Shown here: positions 1-8,258 of the stretch, piece after piece
Layout of the letters: each line of letters begins with the position of its first letter
How positions within the stretch are numbered: the stretch's first letter is position 1
Notes under the pieces: generated by a model
What the model was told of the DNA's origin: nothing
Seen by the model: the letters and a program-made list of their open reading frames with translations, nothing else
Databases searched by the model: none
Made by a program: the position numbers and the translations under genes
From: Fodinibius salicampi
Lineage (GTDB): Bacteria; Bacteroidota; Rhodothermia; Balneolales; Balneolaceae
Reading direction: 5' to 3'
Length of the DNA stretch: 64,000 nt
Assembly (NCBI RefSeq): GCF_039545095.1
Contig: NZ_BAABRS010000001.1
Location: 62,001-126,000, forward strand

Positions 1-2428
1 TGAGCTGAGTTTGTCGGTCTTCATCTTGTAAAACACCGGATTCAAGCAAAGCTCGGTTCGTTTCCGGCGTTCTGGGAAGTACCTGGATTGCTGCTTTTCG
101 TACTCCGGCTGCCGGGTGCTCAAGTGCTTGAGTAGCGATATCTAATGCTTCTTCATTTGCTCTGTCAAGCGCACCCAACCCATGAATTGTCCAAAGGGCA
201 TGCAAGGCTGCACTGTTTAACCCAAGTTCATCCACCTCGGTATTTTCAACGAGCTCATATAAATCCGGAAGTACATCTGTTTCTCCTCGCTCAACTAGCA
301 GTCGCTGAGCCGTTAACCGCCAGAACATGTTGTCGTTACTTAATGCTTCAACTAAGTCATCTGGATTCTCCTTTCTGAGACTCATCGATTCATTGGCAGT
401 GGACTCTTCCCCTTCTTTGTAAGTAAGGCGATAAATACGTCCGTGTTGGCGATCCCGGTTGGGATTTATATGGGCATTCCCTTCGCCAGTCTCGGCATCA
501 TAGCCTCCACGTTCTTCTGAGGGAGTGGGATTATGCTGAATAATAAAATTATACCAGTCAGAGATCCAGAGAGAGCCATCAGGACCAACTTTGGCCTGAA
601 CCGGAGATACCCACTCATCATGGCCGGCAAAGATATTCCAACCGTCTTTTTCGGAATATCCAGCTCCGTCGGGCTCAATGATTGCGCGATGTACCAAGCC
701 ACCGGTTGGTTCACTTATAAAAGCGATTCGATTCCAGTATTCTTTCGGAAATTGACGGGCCGTATAGAATTTAAAGCCGGATGCAGCCGTAAAACCACCG
801 AATACATCAACCTGGCGATAGTTCCGTGTAATCGGACGCATAGCATAGTGACCATCAATTTTCTTGGTTCCTGCATTCCAGCGTTCGCCTTCAGAACCTT
901 CGGGCCATTCATAGTCTTGATAGTATCGTCGCGGAATTCCCATATAAACGGCATGCTCATTATTGGCAGTAGAACCAAAGACATCAAACGTTTCATTGAA
1001 GCCGAGTCCCCAGGTATTATTGGTCGTAGAGGTTAAGAACTCAAAATCGATGTTATCAAAATCGGTACTGAAACGATAGAAGCCCTGACGAAAACGGAGA
1101 GAATCTCCATTGATTTCGCCCTCAAAGCCTGAGTATCCAACCGATCCCCAGATATTATTGTCGAATCCATACTGCAGGTGGGAGGGGCCGGCATGAGTAT
1201 CAAAGGTACCCCATCCAGACATTATCTTTTCTCTAATATCTGCTTTGTCATCTCCATCCGTGTCTTTCAGGAATATAATGTGAGGCGCTTGAGAAACGAT
1301 AATACCACCATTAACAAAGGCAAGGCTGGTTGGAATATTCAGGCTGTCTGCAAAGACCGTTACCTTATCAGCTTTGCCGTCATCGTTAGTATCTTCTAGA
1401 ATCTTAATTTTGTCATTACCGATTCCATCTTCTTCACGTACGGTATTGGGATAGTCAACCGTTTCTATGGCCCAAAGACGACCTTTTTCATCCCACGCAA
1501 TGTCGACAGGATTGATAATATCGGGCTCGGAAGCAAACAGTTCGAGCTCGTATCCCACCGGAACCTGTATATGTTTTTGTGATTCTTCAGGAGAGAGTGG
1601 AAGCTGGTATTTGGGGGCAGGGTCCCGTTCCTCATAGTTGGGTATGTTATCACGCTCTTCATATTCAAGTTCGGGAAGAGTTGAGACAAATTGTTCCCAA
1701 TTATCACGGACCTGATCACTTACCGACCATACAATACCATTTTTGATCAGTTTCTGAAATCCTTCTTTGGTCCAAGTCCGTTCATCGTGGCCGTAAGCAG
1801 TATAGAAGACCTTGCCGTCTCCATGCGTGCGTACCCAAGTCCATGGTTCTGTATGGTCTGCTCCTTCTCGCTCCATTAGAACCGTACGGTTATTTTCGTT
1901 GTGCTTAGTATGGATATACGTTTCATCCCATGTTTCAAATTCCTCCAGCCCTTCTGTTACCGGATGGTCACTGTTTATAATGTTAGCAGTAAAAGTGCCG
2001 GTGCCGTGTTCTTCAAACTGTGCACCAACAAGATCTACAAATTGTTCAGAGTTTCTGAAGCAGAAACTAGCCGAATGGATAGGGATAAAACCCTTTCCGT
2101 TTGACACAAAATCGAGTAGGGCTTGTTCCTGAGAATCAGTAATTTCCTCGTGATTGGCATAAAGCAGAAGCGCATCAAACTTGGCTAAATTTTCTTGATT
2201 TAAATCGCCCGGATTTTCCGTATATGTAAAGTTGATGCCATCATCAGCAAGGGCTGAGGCCAGAATAGGGGCATACGCCGCGCTGTTATGGTGTTCGCTG
2301 TCATGTCCGAGGAAGAGAACCTCAATTTTACGTGGCTGATCGTCAGTATTTTCTCTTTCTGTTGAATCGCAACCAACTCCCGTCAGTATCAAACAAGTTA
2401 ATAGAATCCATCCCGCTAATTTTCTCAT
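1..2428 (-). CDS. ThuA-domain / membrane-bound dehydrogenase-type lipoprotein, 3' end outside window
   Basis: I translated the reverse strand from the ATG at 2428. The frame stays open for 809 codons and runs off the left edge, so the C-terminus is missing. The N-terminus is a lipoprotein signal (MRKLAGWILL..., ending GVGC, Cys20). Residues about 33-270 read as a ThuA-like domain (EVLFLGHDSEHHN, YANHEEIT, HGDGKVFYTAYGHDERTW). Residues about 300-680 resemble the putative membrane-bound dehydrogenase / PQQ-like propeller domain found in PVC-type sugar-oxidising proteins (GYELELFASEPDIINPVDIA, DTNDDGKADKVTVFADSL, LWISDWYN). The last visible part is helical and HEAT-like (LVEALSNDNMFWRLTAQRLL). 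Family members often end in a CxxCH haem domain, which would lie beyond the window. The substrate is unknown. An arabinose-island operator copy lies 55 bp upstream, which suggests co-regulation with the sugar genes. Confidence 0.85.
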   Translation of the reverse strand, partial: MRKLAGWILLTCLILTGVGCDSTERENTDDQPRKIEVLFLGHDSEHHNSAAYAPILASALADDGINFTYTENPGDLNQENLAKFDALLLYANHEEITDSQEQALLDFVSNGKGFIPIHSASFCFRNSEQFVDLVGAQFEEHGTGTFTANIINSDHPVTEGLEEFETWDETYIHTKHNENNRTVLMEREGADHTEPWTWVRTHGDGKVFYTAYGHDERTWTKEGFQKLIKNGIVWSVSDQVRDNWEQFVSTLPELEYEERDNIPNYEERDPAPKYQLPLSPEESQKHIQVPVGYELELFASEPDIINPVDIAWDEKGRLWAIETVDYPNTVREEDGIGNDKIKILEDTNDDGKADKVTVFADSLNIPTSLAFVNGGIIVSQAPHIIFLKDTDGDDKADIREKIMSGWGTFDTHAGPSHLQYGFDNNIWGSVGYSGFEGEINGDSLRFRQGFYRFSTDFDNIDFEFLTSTTNNTWGLGFNETFDVFGSTANNEHAVYMGIPRRYYQDYEWPEGSEGERWNAGTKKIDGHYAMRPITRNYRQVDVFGGFTAASGFKFYTARQFPKEYWNRIAFISEPTGGLVHRAIIEPDGAGYSEKDGWNIFAGHDEWVSPVQAKVGPDGSLWISDWYNFIIQHNPTPSEERGGYDAETGEGNAHINPNRDRQHGRIYRLTYKEGEESTANESMSLRKENPDDLVEALSNDNMFWRLTAQRLLVERGETDVLPDLYELVENTEVDELGLNSAALHALWTIHGLGALDRANEEALDIATQALEHPAAGVRKAAIQVLPRTPETNRALLESGVLQDEDRQTQL

Positions 2429-3009
2429 AGCTGCTGTTGTTAATTAAATAAATTTATGTGAGTGCTATAGTGCAGAAATTTACAAGTGTATTAAATACAC
2501 TGAAAAGAGAGGAAATATTTTCGAAATTTGCAACATTTTTTTAATTGGGTGGGAATAAAGGAATAGAGTTTAAAGATACAGATAGATTGTCAATAGAGAT
2601 AAAGTTATAAATGCTCAGTTTAATTTATTTTGTATTGAGCGTTACCAGATGTTACAATATGATTATGCAATTTTACTTTGATATAAAAAAACTTTTTATA
2701 AGATTAGTAATCGTTTGCATAATTTTTTTTAAAAATGTATTTAGGATACGTTCGAAAATTGATTATGGGGTTCAACACAGGTCTGAATTATTATTCCCCA
2801 TAATACGCATTTTGGAATCAACGGGATTAGTTAGCTATAGGGATGTGTGAATTCTATTTGATAAATATTGTTTAAGAAAATTTTTGGGATCTGGTTTAAA
2901 AGACCTTCTGTTATACTATTGTTTTTTATTTCTGGATATATGCTGTAATTAATAATAAAAATACCAACTGACCATTTAACAACTTTGAAAATCAATTAAC
3001 CATACCATT
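2429..3009. other. AT-rich divergent intergenic region
   Basis: This 580-bp gap separates the ThuA-type gene (reverse) from the FucP-like permease (forward). It is very AT-rich. It holds one clear inverted repeat (2484-2502, listed separately). A 79-codon ORF at 2611-2850 has low-complexity composition with no recognisable domain and is probably spurious. I see no RNA gene. Confidence 0.6.
2484..2502. promoter_or_regulatory. Candidate arabinose-regulon operator, copy 1
   Basis: AAGTGT-ATTAAAT-ACACTG: a 6-7-6 inverted repeat with one mismatch to the consensus AAGTGT-N7-ACACTT. It lies 55 bp upstream of the ThuA-type lipoprotein start. The same element recurs upstream of susC (twice), araB and the distal GH43 pair. 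Confidence 0.65.
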
Positions 3010-4596
3010 ATGAATACATCTAATGAACCTTCTCCTCAAATTAATCGAAAAAAGTTGTTTTGGGGAATTTGTATTGCTTTGTTACCTACTGCTTTTTCGT
3101 TTGTTTTAGTCAGTAACATTCTGGGTCAGCTAAAAACGGAATTTATTTTGACCAATGCCCAGGTTGGATATATCGGAGGAGCGGCCTTATGGGGAATGGC
3201 AATATCACTATTAACCATTGGACCTTTCTTGGAAAAGTTTGGATTCCGAAAAGCCACAATCGGGGCCTTTATTGGTCACATTGCGGGGGTAACGCTCTTT
3301 TTAGCAGCTTATCCATTTGCAGGAGACCCTTTTGCCTATTGGATTCTCTTTCTTGGTGCCATTGGGTTTGGAGCCGGTAATGGCTTGATTGAGGTGGCCG
3401 GTAATCCTATGGTGGCTGCCCTGTTCCCAAAGAATAAAACAACTAAACTTAATCACTTCCACGCCTTTTTCCCGGGTGGCATGGTTGTAGGTGGTATATT
3501 GGGATGGTTAATGACTCAGACAGGAGTAATAGGACCCGTAGAAATCGGTCACTGGACATGGCAGATTGCCATTATCTATATTCCGATTTTTGCCTATGGC
3601 ATTATGATTTTTCCCGAAAAGTTTCCAAAGACAGAAACTGCCGAAGCAGGTATACCTTTTAAAGAGATGGTTCGGTATACCTTTACCCATCCGTTGGTTT
3701 GGGGGCTGATTTTGTTAAAGATGATCACTCTTTCACTTGAGATGGGTCCCAGCCGCTGGATTCCCAATATCCTGCAGGCTGCAGGCATGCATGGAATTCT
3801 TGTAGCGGTATGGATAAGTGCTATTATGATGGTATTGAGAATGTTTGCTGCTCCTTTTGTCGAAAGATTTTCACCTCCCGGTATCTTGCTGGGTTCCTCT
3901 GTGCTCACTGGAATAGGACTGTTGATGTTTGCTTTTATTGAATCAGGAACAATTTCGATTATGCTCGCAGCTACGGTATTTGGCTGTGGAGTTGCGTTCT
4001 ATTTCCCAACTATGGTTGGATTAATGAGCGAGAAATTTCCGAAGGCAGGGTCATTGGGTATTGTATTATTGATTGGCTTGGGCTTTTTTGCTGCAGGCGG
4101 TTCTAACGGAATTATGGGAGAAGTTGCTGATCAGTATTTGCCTGAAAAATTGGATGAACAGCAGACCCTATCTATTCTTGAACAGGTGGAGGATCGTTTC
4201 CCTACCTACGTAGCAAAAGCTGAGAGTGCATCCGGTAATCTGGAACAATTAGCAGAGTTGGGCTATCGTCCCACAGATGTACAGAATGTATTGGGACAGG
4301 CAGAAGATGCACTCGCGTACTACCGGGAACATGACGAGTTTGACGGGACGCTAACCGGAAATGCTCTGAGAGCATTGGTAGATACAGGTGTAGAACAAGA
4401 GCAAGAATTAATTAATGAAGCCGCATCGATACTGCGACCCGCTGACAATTATGGGGGAAGAATGGCCTTCCTTTGGATTGCACCGCTGGCCTTTTTGGTA
4501 GCACTTGTATTTTTGATCGTTTTTATCAACGACAAAAGAAAGGGCGGATACCAGGCAGTGTCGCTCACAGACGATACAACACCTGAGACAACTTAA
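3010..4596 (+). CDS. FucP-type sugar:proton symporter (MFS, FHS family)
   Basis: This 528-residue inner-membrane permease resembles L-fucose permease-type sugar transporters. It has 12 predicted membrane helices and the family feature of a polar, Asn/Glu-containing helix 4 (GAGNGLIEVAGNPMVAALFP, residues 121-140). The likely substrate is L-arabinose, L-fucose or a related sugar, inferred from the neighbourhood. It differs from E. coli FucP (about 440 residues) by an extra, mostly helical and acidic stretch at about residues 371-484, between the last two membrane helices. With the usual topology this stretch faces the periplasm. The gene is monocistronic by appearance: a long upstream gap and a strong terminator directly after it. 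No operator copy lies immediately upstream. Confidence 0.85.
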   Translation: MNTSNEPSPQINRKKLFWGICIALLPTAFSFVLVSNILGQLKTEFILTNAQVGYIGGAALWGMAISLLTIGPFLEKFGFRKATIGAFIGHIAGVTLFLAAYPFAGDPFAYWILFLGAIGFGAGNGLIEVAGNPMVAALFPKNKTTKLNHFHAFFPGGMVVGGILGWLMTQTGVIGPVEIGHWTWQIAIIYIPIFAYGIMIFPEKFPKTETAEAGIPFKEMVRYTFTHPLVWGLILLKMITLSLEMGPSRWIPNILQAAGMHGILVAVWISAIMMVLRMFAAPFVERFSPPGILLGSSVLTGIGLLMFAFIESGTISIMLAATVFGCGVAFYFPTMVGLMSEKFPKAGSLGIVLLIGLGFFAAGGSNGIMGEVADQYLPEKLDEQQTLSILEQVEDRFPTYVAKAESASGNLEQLAELGYRPTDVQNVLGQAEDALAYYREHDEFDGTLTGNALRALVDTGVEQEQELINEAASILRPADNYGGRMAFLWIAPLAFLVALVFLIVFINDKRKGGYQAVSLTDDTTPETT

Positions 4597-4624
4597 CTCT
4601 CTTCTTAACTTATTTTTCTTTTAC

Positions 4625-4656
4625 GGGTCAGGCAACCAATAGCCTGACCCTTTTTT
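4625..4656 (+). terminator. Rho-independent terminator after the FucP-like permease
   Basis: Perfect 9-bp stem GGGTCAGGC / GCCTGACCC with an 8-nt loop, followed by six T residues; 29 bp after the stop codon. Confidence 0.9.
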
Positions 4657-4936
4657 ATTTTTAGCACTTTTTACTGTGATTCAAAAAAAATTATACTTGA
4701 TGAATTGCAGTTCTTCCTCACTGCCCCATAGTTAAATATGCATTTGTGAACAACTTGCAGAAATTTACGACTGATTATAGAGAAAAATTATTCTATTTTT
4801 TTACAAAATTGATCAATTTTATTTAGGTAAATAAAGATAAATTTTTCGGTTGTAACCTGTTATGTAATATGCAGTTATAGTAAAATTATATATCAAACTT
4901 ATAATATTTATTCCCTTCTTTCTTACTTTTTTACAA

Positions 4937-4955
4937 AAGTGTATGAAAAACACTT
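4937..4955. promoter_or_regulatory. Candidate arabinose-regulon operator, copy 2
   Basis: AAGTGT-ATGAAAA-ACACTT is a perfect 6-7-6 inverted repeat upstream of susC. Its centre is exactly 50 bp from that of the next copy. Confidence 0.75.
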
Positions 4956-4986
4956 GCATAAAATTTTAATTATTCTTAAAAATAAG

Positions 4987-5005
4987 AAGTGTGAAAATAA
5001 CACTT
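4987..5005. promoter_or_regulatory. Candidate arabinose-regulon operator, copy 3
   Basis: AAGTGT-GAAAATA-ACACTT is a second perfect inverted repeat upstream of susC, 85 bp before the preferred ATG at 5090. The paired arrangement with 50-bp (about five-turn) spacing suggests cooperative binding. Confidence 0.75.
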
Positions 5006-5089
5006 GGGATGGGAGGTAATGTAGATATACTCTTCTGAGTGTTCAGTGACACTAAACACATAGTCAGATTAATCAAAAAAAGGGATACT

Positions 5090-8000
5090 ATGAAGAAAAA
5101 GTGGGATACTATAAACAAGAATATACGAAGCGGATTTTTTCTGTTTGGATTTCTGCTATTACTACTATCTGTACAGGAGGCCCAGGCCCAGCATGAGGTT
5201 TCGGGAACGGTATCGGATGCAAGTAATGGCGAGCTACTTCCGGGAGTTAATATTTTGGTAAAGGGAACGACTACCGGAACATCATCTAGTACAAATGGAG
5301 AATACAATTTAGCCGTGTCTTCCTCATCAGATACCTTGATTTTTTCTTTTGTGGGGTTTGAATCGCTAGAAGTACCGATCAATGGTAGAGATGAAATTAA
5401 TGTCAATCTACAACCTCAGGCTTATATGGGGGAAGACGTAGTGGTTGTCGGTTACGGCACACAACAGAAAGTGAACCTTACTGGTTCAGTGGCGTCGGTT
5501 TCGACTGATGAGATGGCTGAAATACCAGTCCCGTCAGTGACGCATGCACTGCAGGGTATGGCTCCTGGAATGCAGATTCTGGATGGCGGAGACATGCCGG
5601 GGCACAACCAACTGGACGTGCTGGTTCGGGGACAAGGATCCTTGGGTCGAGGAGGTGACACTGGAAGTGCTGAGGCCTCTCGTCCGCTGGTACTGATCGA
5701 TGGGATCGAAGGGAGCCTTGACAACGTCGATATAGAGGACGTGGAGAATATTTCTGTACTGAAAGATGCAGCATCGGCAGCGATCTACGGGTCACGTGCA
5801 GCGAATGGTGTGATTTTGGTTACCACAAAGCGTGGATCTGCTGGTGATTTGCAAGTCACCTACAATGGGTACATGGGAATGCAGGATATTACAGCATGGC
5901 CGGAGCGGGTTGACACTGAGACTCATATGCGGCTCGCAAACCTGGCCCGGGAGAACCTTCTGCGTTCATGTCTTGATGGTCGCGAAGGACAGACACAAGC
6001 AGAGTGCCAATCCAACACTAACTATGCCCCGCGCTATACGGAAGAATATATTCAGAACACACTAGCCGGAGATCAACCAGATAAGTATCCGGATAATGAA
6101 TTGGTGGATGAAATTTTCAATCGGGCACCGATTCAGGATCATTCACTTAGAGTTTCCGGCGGAAATGAGGCGGCGCGTTATTCCCTCTCGCTCAATTATA
6201 TGGCAGAAGATGGATTGATGGCGAACACCGGTACCAATCAGCACGGCATACGCCTCAACACCGACTTTCAGCTGAATGACGAAATCTCTGGTGGTGTAGA
6301 CTTGTCGGCTAATCGCAGTTGGGATATTAGGCCGGCAGAAGAATGGGCATCGAACTTCTACATCGTTCACGATACCCCGCCAACGGTTAGGACTCGTTTT
6401 TCGGATGGAACCTACGGTACAAATTTATTTGGTCGTAGTGCACTGGCCTCTGCCGAGGTTAGCGGTGATGAGCAGCGGGTATTCTGGGATGGTACCGTTA
6501 CAGGTCGTTTGAACTATCGAATAGCGTCATGGGCAGAAATACAGACGCAAGCTTCTTTCGACTACGGTAGTATGGACTGGGAGTTCTTTAGAACTGATCC
6601 CGATCTCATTGAAGAGTATCCCGATGATGGGTTTTACTGGGGGCCCAGTTACGGAGAAAACCGGACATTCACGGATAAGCAAACGACGCTCCGGGCGCTG
6701 ATTGATTTTGACCATACTTTTAGTGACAATCATCATATTTCCGGTGTGACCGGGTATGAACAGACGGAATCCAACTTTGAAGAGTTCCGGGCTTCGCGAG
6801 ATCAGTTTTATAATAACCAGCTACGCCAACTGAATTTGGGTAACGCAACGAACGATTCAAATGAAGGTTTTGGAAGCAGTTGGGCGTTGCGCTCAGTCTT
6901 CGGTCGTTTAAACTATGAGCTGATGGATCGTTATCTGTTCGAATTCAACGCCCGCTACGATGGATCAAGTAGATTTGCCGAGGGACATAGATATGGATTT
7001 TTCCCGTCATTCTCACTTGGCTGGCGAATTACGGAGGAGTCGTTCTTCAACGTCGACTGGGTGGATGAGCTGAAGATTCGTGGATCCTGGGGACAGCTGG
7101 GTAACCAGGACGTACCGCTGTACTCATACTATTCTTCCATCAATCTGGGAATACCATATCATTTGGGTAACGCAAGTAGTGCACAGTCTACAGGTGGCGC
7201 TGCTACGTCTCTCGTCAACGAAGAGCTTTCGTGGGAAACGACGACGGTTACCAATGTCGGCTTTGATGCAGCATTTTTAAATAATCGTCTGAGCGTGACG
7301 GGTGAATTGTACGAACGACGTACTGAGGATATCCTCCTGGCACTTTCGGTCCCTGATATGGTTGGCCTGAATGCACCTTTTCAGAACGCGGGTGTTGTCG
7401 AAAACAAAGGTTGGGAGGTGGCCGTCGGCTGGCAGGATAATATTGGGGAAGTTAGTTACGGTTTTGACGTCAACCTTTCCAACAACAAGAATGAGGTCAT
7501 CGACCTGTTCGACACCGGTCCATATATTGAGGGGGGTAACCTCGATCAAAACGTGATTCAGGAAGGCTCACCGATTGGTGCCTGGTATGGTTATGAGACC
7601 GAGGGGCTCTACAACTCGTACGAACAGATCGACAACCACGCAGACGTTCCGGGCGACGGGGCACGTCTGGGTGACGTGATCTTTAAGGACCAGAACGGTG
7701 ATGGGATTATTAATGATGAGGATCGGGTTGTAATAGGCAATCCCAATCCGCACTATATTTTTGGTGTGAATATCAACGCTGGCTGGAAAAACTTCGATTT
7801 TACTGCGTTGCTGCAAGGCGTGGGAGACCGACAGCAGTATATAGGTCTCGGCTTTGCCCAGGGTCCGGTGTGGGAAAACTACACTTCGCAGTGGCATAAG
7901 GATTACTGGACACCCGAAAATCAGGACGCACGACATCCCGCATACTACTCTAACGATAACAGGAACTATTACAATATGAATGATTGGTGGATCTTGGACG

Positions 8001-8221
8001 GAAGCTTTGTGAAGCTGCGTAATATCCAGGTCGGCTATACGCTGCCACAAGATGTTGTTAGCCAGATTGGTATTCAACGATTACGCTTATATGCCACCGG
8101 TAAAAACCTGTGGATGAAAAGTAATCTGGGTATAGGCTTGGATCCGGAGTATCCATGGACAACCGGTGACTACTATCCGCAGACGAAGGTGATTAGCTTA
8201 GGTGCTAATATCAGCTTCTAA
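5090..8221 (+). CDS. susC: SusC/RagA-type TonB-dependent outer-membrane transporter
   Basis: This imports oligosaccharides across the outer membrane, powered by TonB and capped by SusD. The frame is open from 5039, but I prefer the ATG at 5090. It gives a normal signal peptide (MKKKWDTINKN... ending VQEAQA before QHEV) and leaves the imperfect inverted repeat at 5038-5053 outside the gene. The order is: carboxypeptidase-D-like regulatory domain (VSGTVSDASNGELLPGVNI), TonB-box/plug region (VVVGYGTQQKVNLTGSV, LVLIDGIEG, SVLKDAASAAIYGSRAANG), then a 22-strand-type barrel. A calcium-loop-like motif, DQNGDGIINDEDR, lies near the C-terminal third. SusD follows at once. The substrate is inferred to be arabinan or arabino-oligosaccharides from the downstream enzymes. 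Base composition looks somewhat more GC-rich than the permease and araBDA genes. Confidence 0.95.
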   Translation: MKKKWDTINKNIRSGFFLFGFLLLLLSVQEAQAQHEVSGTVSDASNGELLPGVNILVKGTTTGTSSSTNGEYNLAVSSSSDTLIFSFVGFESLEVPINGRDEINVNLQPQAYMGEDVVVVGYGTQQKVNLTGSVASVSTDEMAEIPVPSVTHALQGMAPGMQILDGGDMPGHNQLDVLVRGQGSLGRGGDTGSAEASRPLVLIDGIEGSLDNVDIEDVENISVLKDAASAAIYGSRAANGVILVTTKRGSAGDLQVTYNGYMGMQDITAWPERVDTETHMRLANLARENLLRSCLDGREGQTQAECQSNTNYAPRYTEEYIQNTLAGDQPDKYPDNELVDEIFNRAPIQDHSLRVSGGNEAARYSLSLNYMAEDGLMANTGTNQHGIRLNTDFQLNDEISGGVDLSANRSWDIRPAEEWASNFYIVHDTPPTVRTRFSDGTYGTNLFGRSALASAEVSGDEQRVFWDGTVTGRLNYRIASWAEIQTQASFDYGSMDWEFFRTDPDLIEEYPDDGFYWGPSYGENRTFTDKQTTLRALIDFDHTFSDNHHISGVTGYEQTESNFEEFRASRDQFYNNQLRQLNLGNATNDSNEGFGSSWALRSVFGRLNYELMDRYLFEFNARYDGSSRFAEGHRYGFFPSFSLGWRITEESFFNVDWVDELKIRGSWGQLGNQDVPLYSYYSSINLGIPYHLGNASSAQSTGGAATSLVNEELSWETTTVTNVGFDAAFLNNRLSVTGELYERRTEDILLALSVPDMVGLNAPFQNAGVVENKGWEVAVGWQDNIGEVSYGFDVNLSNNKNEVIDLFDTGPYIEGGNLDQNVIQEGSPIGAWYGYETEGLYNSYEQIDNHADVPGDGARLGDVIFKDQNGDGIINDEDRVVIGNPNPHYIFGVNINAGWKNFDFTALLQGVGDRQQYIGLGFAQGPVWENYTSQWHKDYWTPENQDARHPAYYSNDNRNYYNMNDWWILDGSFVKLRNIQVGYTLPQDVVSQIGIQRLRLYATGKNLWMKSNLGIGLDPEYPWTTGDYYPQTKVISLGANISF

Positions 8222-8258
8222 AATGACCAAGATAATGCTTTCTAAAAAAAACAAGATT

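Larger units (their letters stand above)
4657..5089. other. susC upstream regulatory region
   Basis: This is a 430-bp AT-rich gap before the preferred susC start. It contains two perfect operator copies (4937-4955 and 4987-5005) and a third, imperfect inverted repeat, AGTGT-TCAGTG-ACACT at 5038-5053, with a 6-bp spacer. I see no gene on either strand. Confidence 0.65.

Noticed and set aside
2611-2850. 79-codon forward ORF in the AT-rich gap
   Set aside because: Low-complexity, Phe/Ile-rich translation with no domain, in a promoter-type region; likely chance.
5039-5089. Upstream ATG (5039) as the susC start
   Set aside because: Would place a long charged stretch before the signal peptide and put the imperfect operator copy inside the coding region; 5090 is better.
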